Of a stretch of DNA of 64,000 nucleotides, positions 35,681 to 45,030 are shown piece by piece. Below the pieces are notes generated by a model that was given only the letters and a program-made list of their open reading frames with translations, did no database searches and had not been told where the DNA came from. Origin of the DNA: Physcocola sp002396385 (GTDB lineage: Bacteria; Bacteroidota; Bacteroidia; Bacteroidales; Paludibacteraceae); assembly GCA_946535435.1 (NCBI GenBank), contig CAMNDM010000005.1:1-64000 (forward strand), written 5' to 3'. The position numbers and the translations under genes were made by a program. Every line of letters begins with the position of its first letter. Positions within the stretch are counted from its first letter, which is position 1.

Positions 35681-36421
35681 TTATTCTAAATACATAGTCC
35701 TTAACAGGTCAATATCTACAGCCAGCTGATTTTTCATATAGTTCTCAATTCCACCAAAATTTTTGTCAATTTCTGAAAATGCGGCTTCTAAGTACTCAAC
35801 ACGCACCGTTTCAAAAAATTCGACAAAACGGCCGTATTGTCTCAAATTATCGTATTTTCCAATCAGACAGTCATTCGTTAACAAATAATCGTTGATTATG
35901 GTAGTTTTATCAACGCCAAGCGCTGTTAGTATTAATGCAGACGCAATTCCGGTTCTGTCTTTACCAGCTGTACAATGAAATAATACGGGCACTTGTGAAC
36001 GCTGTAGCAATTCGAAAAATCTGCGATAAATTGGATGTAGATGGTTTATAATATCCTTATACATCGTAATCATCAGTTCAACGCCACGTGCGTAACGGAC
36101 TTCTATTGGGGTTATTTCGTCGTTCATCAACTCCATAAACTGTGGAACCAGATTTCCACTGTCTACAGGTAGTAAATAATAATCGGATCCCTTTATTAGT
36201 GCATCTTTTTGACGCTCAACCTCCGATGTGGATCTGAAATCGACAACGCTTTTAATGGGAAATGATTCTAAATAAAGTGCGTCTTTCGCTGACAAATGCG
36301 CAAAATCTCCCGATCTCAAAAAGGTTCTCCATTTAACATATTTCCCGTTTTGAGATTGGTAACCACCTAAGTCGCGGAATTTATAGGCTGATTTTATTGG
36401 TAAAATCCTATTATTTCCCAT
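35681..36421 (-). CDS. Tyrosine/serine phosphatase (Y_phosphatase3 type)
   Basis: A 246-residue cytoplasmic phosphatase with the Cys-X5-Arg catalytic loop HCTAGKDRTG and the N-terminal KFRDLGGYQSQNGKYVKWRTFLRSG motif of this bacterial family. The general-acid and aspartate-rich strands (YYLLPVDSG) are in the usual order. The target is unknown. It starts 10 bases inside the preceding small gene and forms the last member of a cca operon. Confidence 0.88.
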   Translation of the reverse strand: MGNNRILPIKSAYKFRDLGGYQSQNGKYVKWRTFLRSGDFAHLSAKDALYLESFPIKSVVDFRSTSEVERQKDALIKGSDYYLLPVDSGNLVPQFMELMNDEITPIEVRYARGVELMITMYKDIINHLHPIYRRFFELLQRSQVPVLFHCTAGKDRTGIASALILTALGVDKTTIINDYLLTNDCLIGKYDNLRQYGRFVEFFETVRVEYLEAAFSEIDKNFGGIENYMKNQLAVDIDLLRTMYLE

Positions 36422-36617
36422 GTCTTGCCGCTTTCTTGGCGCTTTTTATCTGTCTTCTTTTACGAATTTCAGCTTTCATTTTTGCCGAACCAGAGTTATG
36501 CGCACCATTTATATACCGTTTTTTGCTCTTTTTCTTTTTTCCGGGTGTTGATTCTGTTTCAGGTCGTGCCTTATGGAATCTTACACCATTTATTAATACT
36601 TTTTCTATATCGTCCAT
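36411..36617 (-). CDS. Small, very basic protein of unknown function
   Basis: A 68-residue protein, about one third Lys and Arg (GKKKKSKKRYINGAHNSGSA, AEIRKRRQIKSAKKAARHGK), with no signal peptide or membrane segment. It lies 1 base after the cca stop and overlaps the phosphatase start by 11 bases, which argues for a real, coupled gene. The charge suggests nucleic acid or ribosome binding. I recognise no family. Confidence 0.55.
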   Translation of the reverse strand: MDDIEKVLINGVRFHKARPETESTPGKKKKSKKRYINGAHNSGSAKMKAEIRKRRQIKSAKKAARHGK

Positions 36618-36618
36618 A

Positions 36619-38067
36619 TTATGTTAAATTGTTTGTTGGTTTACATGCTTTCAGACCCAGTTCCTCTGCTTTTTTCATCATAAACTGGTATGCATCTTCG
36701 TAATTGTTTGAAATTTCACCATCTAATATGGCATTTTTTATCGCATCTTTTAGCACACCGATTTCTTTGCATGGAGGTAGCGCAAATAGCGACATTATCT
36801 CCTCTCCGTCGATTGGAGGTTGGAAATTCCTTATCTTGTCCTTTTCATCGATATCTTTTAATTTCTGTCGGACTAGTTGGAAGTTTTCCAAGTATTTTTT
36901 CACTTTTTCCTGATTTTTCGATGTGATGTCCGACTCGCATAACATCATTAGTTTGTCTATATCGTCTCCTGCATCGAACAAAAGGCGTCTTACAGCTGAA
37001 TCGGTTACGCAATCTTCAACAAGCGCAATTGGCCGCATATGTAAAGAAACCATTTTCTGGACGAATTTCATGTGTTCGTTCAAGGGTAACTTCAACCGTT
37101 TAAAGATGCCTGGTACCATTTTTTCTCCTATAAAATTGTGGTTCCTAAATGTCCAACCAGCATCTGGCGTCCACTTTTTTGTTACTGGCTTGGCTATATC
37201 GTGAAATACGGCCGCCCAGCGTAACCATAAATCATCAGACTTCTCCGCAACTGAATCTAATACTTGTAAAGTATGCAGCAGGTTGTCTTTATGGCCTCTA
37301 CCCTCTCTCTCCTCTACTCCGCCTAACCGGTGGAACTCAGGAAATATTTGCTCCATCAATCCTGTTTTTTCCATCAGCATCAGCCCGATAGAAGGCTTGG
37401 GCGATGCTATTATCTTATTCATTTCATCAATGATGCGCTCTCCTGAAACTATTTTTATACGTTCACAATTCTTTTTTATCGCATTAAACGTATTTTCTTC
37501 CAGCATAAAATTTAGCTGTGCGGCAAAACGCACACCTCTCATCATTCTCAAAGGGTCATCACTGAAGGTAATATCAGGATCTAATGGTGTTTTTAAAATT
37601 CTATACTTTAAAGCCATTTCACCGCCAAACGGATCTACCAGTTCGCCAAAACTCGAACCATTCAGGCTGAATGCCATGGCATTTATTGTGAAATCGCGGC
37701 GGTTCTGATCATCTTCTATGGTACCATCTTCTACAATTGGCTTTCGGGAATCGGCTCTGTACGATTCCTTTCTGGCGCCGACAAACTCTACCTCAACGGG
37801 TTCTTCGTTTTTTGAATATATCTTTACCTGAGCCGTTCCAAAATTTTTAAAAACAGACAAATGAGCCTTCATACCTAAATTTTTTGTGAAGGCTTCTGCA
37901 AAAGATATTCCGCTGCCCACTACCACTACATCTATGTCTTTCGATGGCCTGCTTAATAGTACATCTCTGACATATCCACCTATCACATAACATTCGACCC
38001 CTTCTGAATCGGCTGTCTTTTGCAAAACAGAGAATATTGGTCCCTGCAATTTGTCTTTATAATTCAT
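36619..38067 (-). CDS. cca: CCA tRNA nucleotidyltransferase with HD domain
   Basis: A 482-residue protein (ATG at 38067; a TTG at 38082 is less likely). The head domain has GGYVRDVLL and the metal-binding DID in PSKDIDVVVVG, then RRDFTINAMAF, the class II nucleotidyltransferase signature. The middle has an HD phosphohydrolase motif (GHKDNLLHTLQVLD, AAVFHDIAKP). It adds or repairs the CCA end of tRNA and may trim 2',3'-cyclic phosphate. It leads the operon with the small basic protein and the phosphatase. Confidence 0.93.
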   Translation of the reverse strand: MNYKDKLQGPIFSVLQKTADSEGVECYVIGGYVRDVLLSRPSKDIDVVVVGSGISFAEAFTKNLGMKAHLSVFKNFGTAQVKIYSKNEEPVEVEFVGARKESYRADSRKPIVEDGTIEDDQNRRDFTINAMAFSLNGSSFGELVDPFGGEMALKYRILKTPLDPDITFSDDPLRMMRGVRFAAQLNFMLEENTFNAIKKNCERIKIVSGERIIDEMNKIIASPKPSIGLMLMEKTGLMEQIFPEFHRLGGVEEREGRGHKDNLLHTLQVLDSVAEKSDDLWLRWAAVFHDIAKPVTKKWTPDAGWTFRNHNFIGEKMVPGIFKRLKLPLNEHMKFVQKMVSLHMRPIALVEDCVTDSAVRRLLFDAGDDIDKLMMLCESDITSKNQEKVKKYLENFQLVRQKLKDIDEKDKIRNFQPPIDGEEIMSLFALPPCKEIGVLKDAIKNAILDGEISNNYEDAYQFMMKKAEELGLKACKPTNNLT

Positions 38068-38121
38068 TTTAAGGAATTTCAAGATTTGGAATGTAAAATT
38101 AGTGAAAAAAAGGGCGTCTGC

Positions 38122-38904
38122 CTATAGCTCTATCAATAATGTTGGGTGTAACCGCGGCAACACTTCTACCTTTGTCTTACTGGGTTTCACCTCTTCAAAC
38201 AGTTCCTTCACTATTTCCGGATTGTTATTATGTGCGCTCAGATGGCACAAAAACAGCCTTTTCAAACGGTCTGATGCATATTTTTTTATGAGTTCGGCGG
38301 CCTTCTTATTATTTAAATGACCCGAGTCGCCCACAATACGCTGTTTTAGCATGTATGGATACGTACCGTTTAGCAGCATATCGTAATCGTAATTAGCCTC
38401 CAATACCAAATAGTCGGTCTCCCCTATTAACTTATTCAGGTATTCTGTACTCTCTCCAAGATCTGTCGCTATGGTAAAGACTTTGTCCCTATACTCTATT
38501 TTGTATCCTACGTTGTAAACATCGTGTGGAAGTTCAAACGCCGTTATTTTAAACTCTCCTATTTCAAATGGCTCAAGCGGTTTTATGATATGGCGTTCCT
38601 GATAACCGACTTCATATTGCGACCTGTATCCTGTCGAGGTTAATGAAAAGGTCTCTGATGTTGAATAAAATGGAATGTGCAAACGGTTACTAATGCTGTT
38701 CGCCCCCCTAGTATGGTCTGCATGTGCATGGGTAAGTAAAACTCCAAATATATTATCGAACGATATACATACATTGTTGAGCATTTTTTGTATTCGACGC
38801 TGGCTTAAACCTACATCAATCAAAATACCATATTTGTCGTTACCTAAAAAAATGCAGTTTCCACTACTTCCACTTCCTAAACTGATAAAACGTAGGTTCC
38901 CCAT
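38122..38904 (-). CDS. MBL-fold hydrolase, YycJ/WalJ type
   Basis: A 260-residue metallo-beta-lactamase-fold enzyme. It begins FISLGSGSSGNCIFLG, has the metal motif THAHADHTRG and a late FLCHLSAHNNN. This matches the YycJ/WalJ family, reported to have exonuclease activity in Firmicutes and of unclear role here. It precedes cca by 55 bases on the same strand. A bidirectional terminator lies between it and the peptidase gene to its right. Confidence 0.88.
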   Translation of the reverse strand: MGNLRFISLGSGSSGNCIFLGNDKYGILIDVGLSQRRIQKMLNNVCISFDNIFGVLLTHAHADHTRGANSISNRLHIPFYSTSETFSLTSTGYRSQYEVGYQERHIIKPLEPFEIGEFKITAFELPHDVYNVGYKIEYRDKVFTIATDLGESTEYLNKLIGETDYLVLEANYDYDMLLNGTYPYMLKQRIVGDSGHLNNKKAAELIKKYASDRLKRLFLCHLSAHNNNPEIVKELFEEVKPSKTKVEVLPRLHPTLLIEL

Positions 38905-38924
38905 TCTCTTCTATAAATACAAAC

Positions 38925-38954
38925 AAAAGGCTAGTGAAATTCACTAGCCTTTTT
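38925..38954 (-). terminator. Terminator of the papain-like peptidase gene
   Basis: AAAAGGCTAGTGA and TCACTAGCCTTTT form a perfect 13-bp stem around three bases. On the minus strand it follows the peptidase stop by 19 bases. The A-rich/T-rich flanks allow it to work on both strands. Confidence 0.88.
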
Positions 38955-38973
38955 GTCGATTAGCAAATTATGT

Positions 38974-40602
38974 TTATTTCACGATCTTTTTCAACTGCTT
39001 TGCGCTACGTAAGCCCTTTGACTGAACTTGCTGTTTCAGTTTTCCATACTTGTTCTGGTGGGCAAGCATCTGCAACAACTCGTTACCTGTGTAGGTATTG
39101 TGGTTTGTGGCTGTTACAATGCTTCTCTGGTCAGTCAGTGAAGATGGCATGTTCATAATTTTGCCATTCTGAATAGTCAAAGGAATTGCATTGTGGCCAG
39201 AAACGAAACAGTAGTTGTTCAGGAACTTGTTTTCTTCGATGCTGTTAAACGGATTTGCAATTAACACCATATAATAATTGCCATTCAAATTTGCTGGCAA
39301 CGAATAGGTGAACTGCATCTTTTTGCCACCAAGTTCTTTTGCCATATTCTGGCCTGCTGCCAAGTCGGCATTGGTTGCATAGTTTTCTGCAGGATTTGTT
39401 GCAACACCTTCGTAGTCTGCGCCGTTACCTTTCTCGGTGTAAGCGTCGTGGAAAAGGATGACTTTATCGTTTAAGTTCTTTGCGTTAAACAGCATATAAA
39501 CTACACTCCAGTCTTGGCTTGCAGAAATGGTAGAGTTACCGGTGTTTTCAATGTTATAGGTAAGTGTTCGGGTTCCATCAGCATTCTCTTGGTCTGCATA
39601 AACATGAGCGGTAAGGTCGTTTGCCGATGTAGCCTTCAACTTTGCAGAACTCAAGGAATTTTCTGCTGGGGCATCTGAAGATTTGTTGTAGGCAATCCAA
39701 CCACCAAAAACGAATTGTTTGATAAAGTGATTGTAGCCAACCCAGATGCAGCCGTTGTCACCCCATGAAGTTGAACCCCATGAATTACGTACACGGAAAG
39801 CCTGCTTACTATCGTCGTAACCAGTTACAACCATTGCATGGTAGGCGTGTTGGCCCTTATAGTCCTTTGTGTCACTGGTGATAACCGAACTTCCTTGCCA
39901 TCCCATAAAACGCTCTCCTAATTGTGCACCAATCAGAATTGGATATCCTTTTGAAAGATAGTATTTGAAGTTGGCCACATTCATACCCTGTGGTTTTGAC
40001 GACATTGCTTCTGAATATGCAATGACACGGTAACCATTCAGCTTGTTCTTCGAATTTCCAAGACCATTGACACCATCACATTTCATCTTACTGTTGGTGA
40101 ATGGGGCATCTGACATCGAAGCACATCCACTTTTCATCATCGCCTCTAGTGCTGGCTCAAAATTCGAGCCATCGCAATTGGTGCTTTTACCACTTTTTGG
40201 AATCAGGTGCCACAAGTCTACTGCACTACATTGGTATGACGAGTTGCTCAATTGAGAAGATGAATATCCCTTTTCTTTTGCATCCAAAGCAGATTTCATA
40301 CCATAACCTGTAGCCCAAGCCACGCAGGTTCCATAATTACCTTGGTTGCCGATCGGAGGGAAATACTTCGACAAATCTACTTTTGAAGGCAGGTCTCCTG
40401 CAGTGTCATCGTCATAGACAAGTGCGTCTTCCTGATCTTCAACATGCTCATCTTCCATATTGTAACCAAGCATGCCCAACAAGAAGTCCAACACTGTATT
40501 TATCACTTCCATTGTGTCTTCCGAACAACTGGTCATAGTTGTCATTGGCATAAAGACTGCCATCAGAATGACTAATTTTTTCTTTAGAAAATGAAGAACC
40601 AT
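38974..40602 (-). CDS. Papain-family (C1) cysteine protease lipoprotein
   Basis: A 542-residue lipoprotein (leader KKKLVILMAVFMPMTTMTS, then Cys26), so probably anchored in the outer membrane or on the surface. The C1 catalytic set is complete: oxyanion Gln87 and Cys93 in NQGNYGTCVAWATGY, His255 in YHAMVVTGYDD and Asn273 in RNSWGSTSWGD. An acidic stretch (DEHVEDQEDALVYDDDTAGD) lies between anchor and enzyme. The C-terminal 230 residues are an added beta-rich domain. No autoinhibitory prodomain of ordinary length is present. It begins 14 bases downstream of the pentapeptide-like lipoprotein gene and is probably cotranscribed with it. Confidence 0.9.
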   Translation of the reverse strand: MVLHFLKKKLVILMAVFMPMTTMTSCSEDTMEVINTVLDFLLGMLGYNMEDEHVEDQEDALVYDDDTAGDLPSKVDLSKYFPPIGNQGNYGTCVAWATGYGMKSALDAKEKGYSSSQLSNSSYQCSAVDLWHLIPKSGKSTNCDGSNFEPALEAMMKSGCASMSDAPFTNSKMKCDGVNGLGNSKNKLNGYRVIAYSEAMSSKPQGMNVANFKYYLSKGYPILIGAQLGERFMGWQGSSVITSDTKDYKGQHAYHAMVVTGYDDSKQAFRVRNSWGSTSWGDNGCIWVGYNHFIKQFVFGGWIAYNKSSDAPAENSLSSAKLKATSANDLTAHVYADQENADGTRTLTYNIENTGNSTISASQDWSVVYMLFNAKNLNDKVILFHDAYTEKGNGADYEGVATNPAENYATNADLAAGQNMAKELGGKKMQFTYSLPANLNGNYYMVLIANPFNSIEENKFLNNYCFVSGHNAIPLTIQNGKIMNMPSSLTDQRSIVTATNHNTYTGNELLQMLAHQNKYGKLKQQVQSKGLRSAKQLKKIVK

Positions 40603-40616
40603 ATATTTGAATTTTA

Positions 40617-41531
40617 TTATTTAATTTCAATTTGTTTGCTTTCAAGCACATTCACTTTTACAGCATTCTTGATATTCGAACCTTCAAATAACGGCTCAAT
40701 TAAAAAGTAGCAGTTATTTGTTGACAAACCTTCGAACTGGGACTGGTTAAATCGAGACTTTCCCAATATCACAGACTCGTCAAGTTGCAATTCTTTGCCA
40801 AACTTACACGAAAGCATATCCAACTCTTCCATACGGACATTGTTCATCAAAACACTTCCTGAAAATTGGCCATAGTTAATAAGTGCGCGGCCTTTTACAT
40901 TTGACATCGACAAATCTAAAAGCGACTCGCATACAACATTGCTGAACTGAAGGTTTGTGCATTGCATACTTTGTAGCATACAGTTTTGCTTGAATTGGGC
41001 GTCCATCATATTAACGCCACCCAACGTCCGCAAATCTACCATCGAGAAATCCTTCTCTGCCTTTACTTCCCACAACTGTACGCCACTACCCTTCACAAAA
41101 ATACTGTTAAGGTCAGCATTCTCACGGAAAACCGACTGTGCAAGATTTAACGAACCCCCGATTGAGGTGTAATTAAAGTCTACCGTATTACGAAAATCGC
41201 ACGCACGGAACGACAAGTTGTTATCGAACCGGGCTTGGTGTGAAATCTTGCCCTCTCGCGAAGAACAAGTCACTTTGCCTAAAAAGACACATTTAACAAA
41301 AAGAATTTCTGGCTTGACTGAATGTTGCATTGAACCGTTCGCATCGGCACAGCGGTCTTCTATCTTTGTGAAGTCAAGATCATCGGAAATGATTTTATCT
41401 ACTAATTGGATATTTTTTCCTTTATTTATCTGTTTTATAATATCCTTTGCCTCTATCATTTTGTCGTCTTTTGCATAACCACACGAGCAAAGAAATAACG
41501 ATAATACAGATAATACAAAAAACTTTTTCAT
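40617..41531 (-). CDS. Lipoprotein with pentapeptide-like right-handed beta-helix
   Basis: A 304-residue lipoprotein starting at ATG 41531 (leader MKKFFVLSVLSLFLCSC with lipobox Cys). The 41600 start only adds a hydrophobic, unlikely extension. After about residue 60 the sequence falls into short repeats with a hydrophobic or Phe residue every five to seven positions (FRACDFRNTVDFNYTSIGG, SLNLAQSVFRENADL, GKSRFNQSQFEG), the pattern of degenerate pentapeptide repeats. Such beta-helices often mimic nucleic acid or bind proteins. It precedes the papain-like protease in an apparent two-gene operon; an inhibitor, scaffold or substrate role is inference. Confidence 0.6.
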   Translation of the reverse strand: MKKFFVLSVLSLFLCSCGYAKDDKMIEAKDIIKQINKGKNIQLVDKIISDDLDFTKIEDRCADANGSMQHSVKPEILFVKCVFLGKVTCSSREGKISHQARFDNNLSFRACDFRNTVDFNYTSIGGSLNLAQSVFRENADLNSIFVKGSGVQLWEVKAEKDFSMVDLRTLGGVNMMDAQFKQNCMLQSMQCTNLQFSNVVCESLLDLSMSNVKGRALINYGQFSGSVLMNNVRMEELDMLSCKFGKELQLDESVILGKSRFNQSQFEGLSTNNCYFLIEPLFEGSNIKNAVKVNVLESKQIEIK

Positions 41532-41550
41532 ACAATTTAGAATAATACAG

Positions 41551-41558
41551 CAAAGATA
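41551..41558 (-). promoter_or_regulatory. -7 element for the lipoprotein-protease operon
   Basis: TATCTTTG on the minus strand, 19 bases before the lipoprotein ATG. TTTG copies upstream are too close, so only the -7 box is clear. Confidence 0.45.
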
Positions 41559-41587
41559 TAAAATCTTATACAAACACTTTGCCATTG

Positions 41588-41620
41588 TTTGAAAAAACAC
41601 TCCATTCTTTATTATCTTTG
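41588..41620 (+). promoter_or_regulatory. Promoter for the SpoIID-like gene
   Basis: TTTG at 41588-41591, 21 bases, then TATCTTTG at 41613-41620: one of the best matches in the window to the full Bacteroidetes promoter. It ends 21 bases before the ATG. Confidence 0.65.
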
Positions 41621-41641
41621 TTTATCCTATAAAAATAGAAT

Positions 41642-42979
41642 ATGTACAGTAATAATACTACACCCATTGTCAATGTTGGCATTAAGTCTGACAAGAAAAT
41701 CGAATTTGTTCTCAATAAGACGTATATATTGAAGAACAACGGGGCGTCTTTCATTGGCGGGCAGGTGGTTGATTTCAATAACGGGTCCATTCTCTTTAAT
41801 GGAGAATCTTTCCGCGAATTGGTATTTGAACCTCAAGAAGAGGCTGCTTCTTTCGATTTGAAAGATGTTACAATAGGTATAAATTTCCATTGGCAACAAA
41901 AAGAGAACCAGCGTTTTGAGGGCAGTCTAAAATTCATCATTGAAGACAACCGGTTGACTGCGGTCAATACAATCGATGTTGAAAAATACCTCACTAGCGT
42001 TATCTCTTCGGAAATGAGGGCGACATCTTCTTTCGAATTGTTAAAGGCACATGCGGTTATTTCTAGAAGTTGGCTGATGGCCCAAATTAACAAACAGGAA
42101 AAGATAGAAAACGACTCCACTTCAATTGAACGTAACAACGAACTGATAAAATGGTACGACCACGACGACCACAAAAACTTCGATGTGTGTGCTGATGACC
42201 ACTGCCAACGCTATCAGGGCATAACTAAACAAACTACCGATGCGGTAGTTAAGGCTATAGACGCAACTAGAGGCGAGATTTTAACGTTTGATGGAAAAAT
42301 TTGCGATGCCAGATTCTCTAAGGCTTGCGGAGGGGTTAGCGAAACCTATGAAAACTGTTGGGACGACACACCTCACCCTTACTTGGACAAGGTAATTGAC
42401 AATGAGACGGAAACATATCTGCCAGCGGCTGATTTAACAAACGAAGAAAATGCCAAGAACTGGATTTATAACGGCGACAAAGATTCGTTCTGCAATACGG
42501 TTAGTAGACGCATTCTAAGCCAAGTGCTGAACAACTACGACCAATCGACGAACGATTTCTACCGTTGGCAGGTACTATATTCACAAGAAGAAATTCAAAA
42601 CATTATTAAAACTAAGAGTGGTTTCGATTTCGGTGATATAATTGACTTACAGCCCGTTGAAAGAGGCGTTTCGGGCAGACTTGTACGATTGCGGATTGTG
42701 GGGTCAAAGAAATCGCTAACGGTTGGCAAAGAACTGGAAATTAGAAGATGGTTATCCACATCGCACCTCTATAGCTCTGCGTTTGTTGTGGAACGTGTTT
42801 TCAATGACAACGGGAATGAAACTCCAAGCAGATTCATCTTGAAAGGTGCCGGTTGGGGCCATGGTGTTGGTCTATGCCAAATTGGAGCTGCGGTTATGGC
42901 TGATAAGGGCTATGACTACAAACAGATTCTTTTCCATTACTATAAAGGCACCACCCTCTCATGCAATTATGGACTTTAA
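41642..42979 (+). CDS. SpoIID/LytB-domain protein
   Basis: A 445-residue protein with the SpoIID fold, which in sporulators cleaves glycan strands of peptidoglycan as a lytic transglycosylase. Conserved blocks are VEKYLTSVISSEMRATSSFELLKAHAVISRSW with the catalytic-type Glu, ARFSKACGGVSETYENCW, and GAGWGHGVGLCQIGAAVMADKGY. There is no evident signal peptide at the chosen ATG, which is odd for a wall enzyme. It lies 55 bases before a GT51 peptidoglycan glycosyltransferase. Bacteroidota do not sporulate, so the role is in wall turnover or is unknown. Confidence 0.88.
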   Translation: MYSNNTTPIVNVGIKSDKKIEFVLNKTYILKNNGASFIGGQVVDFNNGSILFNGESFRELVFEPQEEAASFDLKDVTIGINFHWQQKENQRFEGSLKFIIEDNRLTAVNTIDVEKYLTSVISSEMRATSSFELLKAHAVISRSWLMAQINKQEKIENDSTSIERNNELIKWYDHDDHKNFDVCADDHCQRYQGITKQTTDAVVKAIDATRGEILTFDGKICDARFSKACGGVSETYENCWDDTPHPYLDKVIDNETETYLPAADLTNEENAKNWIYNGDKDSFCNTVSRRILSQVLNNYDQSTNDFYRWQVLYSQEEIQNIIKTKSGFDFGDIIDLQPVERGVSGRLVRLRIVGSKKSLTVGKELEIRRWLSTSHLYSSAFVVERVFNDNGNETPSRFILKGAGWGHGVGLCQIGAAVMADKGYDYKQILFHYYKGTTLSCNYGL

Positions 42980-43034
42980 AAACACATTTGCTTGTGTTTT
43001 TGTGTATTTTTGCAAACCCAAGTTTACTTAAAGT

Positions 43035-45029
43035 ATGAAAATTAAGATTAGAACATTCTTGTGGTCGTTAGCTGCAATACTATTCGTATTTCTTTCTGTG
43101 ATTGGTTTTCTCTATTGGCAAAGGAACCATATCATTGAGCACATAGCGAAAGACAAATTCACTTATATTGAGAAAGATAGGAATGTGAAAATTTCTTTCA
43201 GCCAGATGTCTTTAAACGGATTGGATAACCTTGTTATTGAATCTTTCAAAATTCAAGAACCAGGTGACACTACTTTTCTCTATATCGATAAAATTGATTG
43301 CAAACTTAGTTTAATCAGTATGTTAAAGCGCGAGGTTGTTATTACAAACTTGTGTGTAAATGACATTAGACTGAACTTGGTCGATGAATATGGAAATAAG
43401 AATTTCGATTTCTTATTCCACTCTACCTTAGCTAAAAATGAGTCGGTTGCGAATGGAAATAAAAAAACTATTTATGAAAAAATTTCCGAATACCTGAGCA
43501 AAGCTTTTGATATAGTTCCCGATGACCTGAAAATTAGAAACATGCAAATCTATCTTGTTCATAACAGATACAAGGCTAGGTTGTCGATTCCGGAATTTAA
43601 TGTGATTGAGAATCAATTTAATTCCTTAGCTGAATTGAATTGCATTGGTAACACTTCGCAACAAATGAAACTGGCGGGCAATTTTGCCAGTAAAAACCAT
43701 CACATTAAATGTAATATTAGTTCTGCTAATGAAAATCCTTTGCTGATTCCTTTTATCGACACCTTATACAGCGCGAATGTCAAAACTGACACTCTCCACT
43801 TCTCTTTTGAAACTACGGAAGAAAAAAGCGACTACATGCAAATTGCTGGAAATCTGGGTTTTACTGGATTAAATGTTAACTATTGGCGCATATCTGACAG
43901 GGAGTTGTCGATAGGTGATGGTTCTATAGACTATTTTATTAACATTCATAATGACTATTTCGAACTTGACAGTGCTTCAACTATCAAGTTCAACAAACTA
44001 GACTTTCATCCTTATTTAAAGGTTGATTTACAGCCTGTTCTGGCTATTACCGCATCTATTAACAAAAACGACTTCCCTTCTGACGACCTTTTCACTTCCA
44101 TTCCTAACGGTCTGTTCATGAATTTAGACAGTATTAAAACAACTGGCGATTTAGACTACCATTTCTTCTTTCACATAAATCAGGACAGTATCGATAACCT
44201 TTGTTTTAATTCAGAATTAAAGAAACATCCGAATTTCCATATTGTAAAATTTGGACGAACCGATTTCCGAACCATTAATAACTCTTTCAACTACGAGGCA
44301 CGCGACCAGGGAAAACTTGTACGAACTTTTAAAATAGGTCCCGAATGGAATAATTTCCAACCTCTTGACTCTATTTCCCAACATCTACAACATGCGGTTT
44401 TAAGTTCTGAAGACGGATTTTTCTTTACCCACAAGGGATTTTATGACAGAGCTATACAGTACTCTATTGCACAGAACATCAAACAACGACGTTTTGCCCG
44501 CGGTGGTAGCACAATTTCTATGCAATTGGTTAAAAATGTTTTCCTCAATAACAATAAGAACATTATGAGGAAACTGGAAGAAATAATGATTGTATGGCTT
44601 ATTGAAAACGAACGGTTGGTTAGCAAAAAAAGAATGTTTGAGATTTATCTCAATATCATTGAATGGGGACCAAACCACCTTGTTTATGGCGCTGAAGAAG
44701 CTTCACAGTTCTACTTCAACAAGCACGCCAACCAATTGTCTATTGAAGAGGCTATTTTCCTGGCTACCATTATTCCAAGTCCAAAACGCTTTATGTGGAA
44801 ATTTGATGAAACCCACAAACTAAGACAATCTATGGACTACTACTTCAAGTTAATTGGTGGCAAAATGCTCAATAGAGGTTACATTATGAGTGAAGATTAC
44901 GAGTCTTTGTCTAGAGATAATATTGTTATTTCTGGACAGGCGGTCAAATGGTTACCAAAACTTAAAATAATACCTGCTGATTCTATTTCTAAGGATGAAG
45001 GCGAATCTCTTATCCAATTGGAGGAATAA
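43035..45029 (+). CDS. Membrane-anchored GT51 peptidoglycan glycosyltransferase without transpeptidase domain
   Basis: A 664-residue protein. One membrane helix (residues 8-27) is followed by about 400 residues of beta-rich, AsmA-like extracytoplasmic sequence. The GT51 domain is at the C-terminus: SSEDGFFFTHKGF with catalytic Glu459, GGSTISMQLVKNVFL, and RKLEEIMIVWLIENERLVSKKRMFEIYLNIIEWGP. This family polymerises lipid II into glycan strands. No penicillin-binding SxxK/SxN/KTG domain follows, so crosslinking must come from another enzyme. The gene ends 1 base before nnrD. Confidence 0.88.
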   Translation: MKIKIRTFLWSLAAILFVFLSVIGFLYWQRNHIIEHIAKDKFTYIEKDRNVKISFSQMSLNGLDNLVIESFKIQEPGDTTFLYIDKIDCKLSLISMLKREVVITNLCVNDIRLNLVDEYGNKNFDFLFHSTLAKNESVANGNKKTIYEKISEYLSKAFDIVPDDLKIRNMQIYLVHNRYKARLSIPEFNVIENQFNSLAELNCIGNTSQQMKLAGNFASKNHHIKCNISSANENPLLIPFIDTLYSANVKTDTLHFSFETTEEKSDYMQIAGNLGFTGLNVNYWRISDRELSIGDGSIDYFINIHNDYFELDSASTIKFNKLDFHPYLKVDLQPVLAITASINKNDFPSDDLFTSIPNGLFMNLDSIKTTGDLDYHFFFHINQDSIDNLCFNSELKKHPNFHIVKFGRTDFRTINNSFNYEARDQGKLVRTFKIGPEWNNFQPLDSISQHLQHAVLSSEDGFFFTHKGFYDRAIQYSIAQNIKQRRFARGGSTISMQLVKNVFLNNNKNIMRKLEEIMIVWLIENERLVSKKRMFEIYLNIIEWGPNHLVYGAEEASQFYFNKHANQLSIEEAIFLATIIPSPKRFMWKFDETHKLRQSMDYYFKLIGGKMLNRGYIMSEDYESLSRDNIVISGQAVKWLPKLKIIPADSISKDEGESLIQLEE

Positions 45030-45030
45030 A

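Noticed and set aside
41532..41600. Upstream start for the pentapeptide-like lipoprotein
   Set aside because: The lipoprotein leader begins at the ATG at 41531; the extension would bury it behind another hydrophobic segment.
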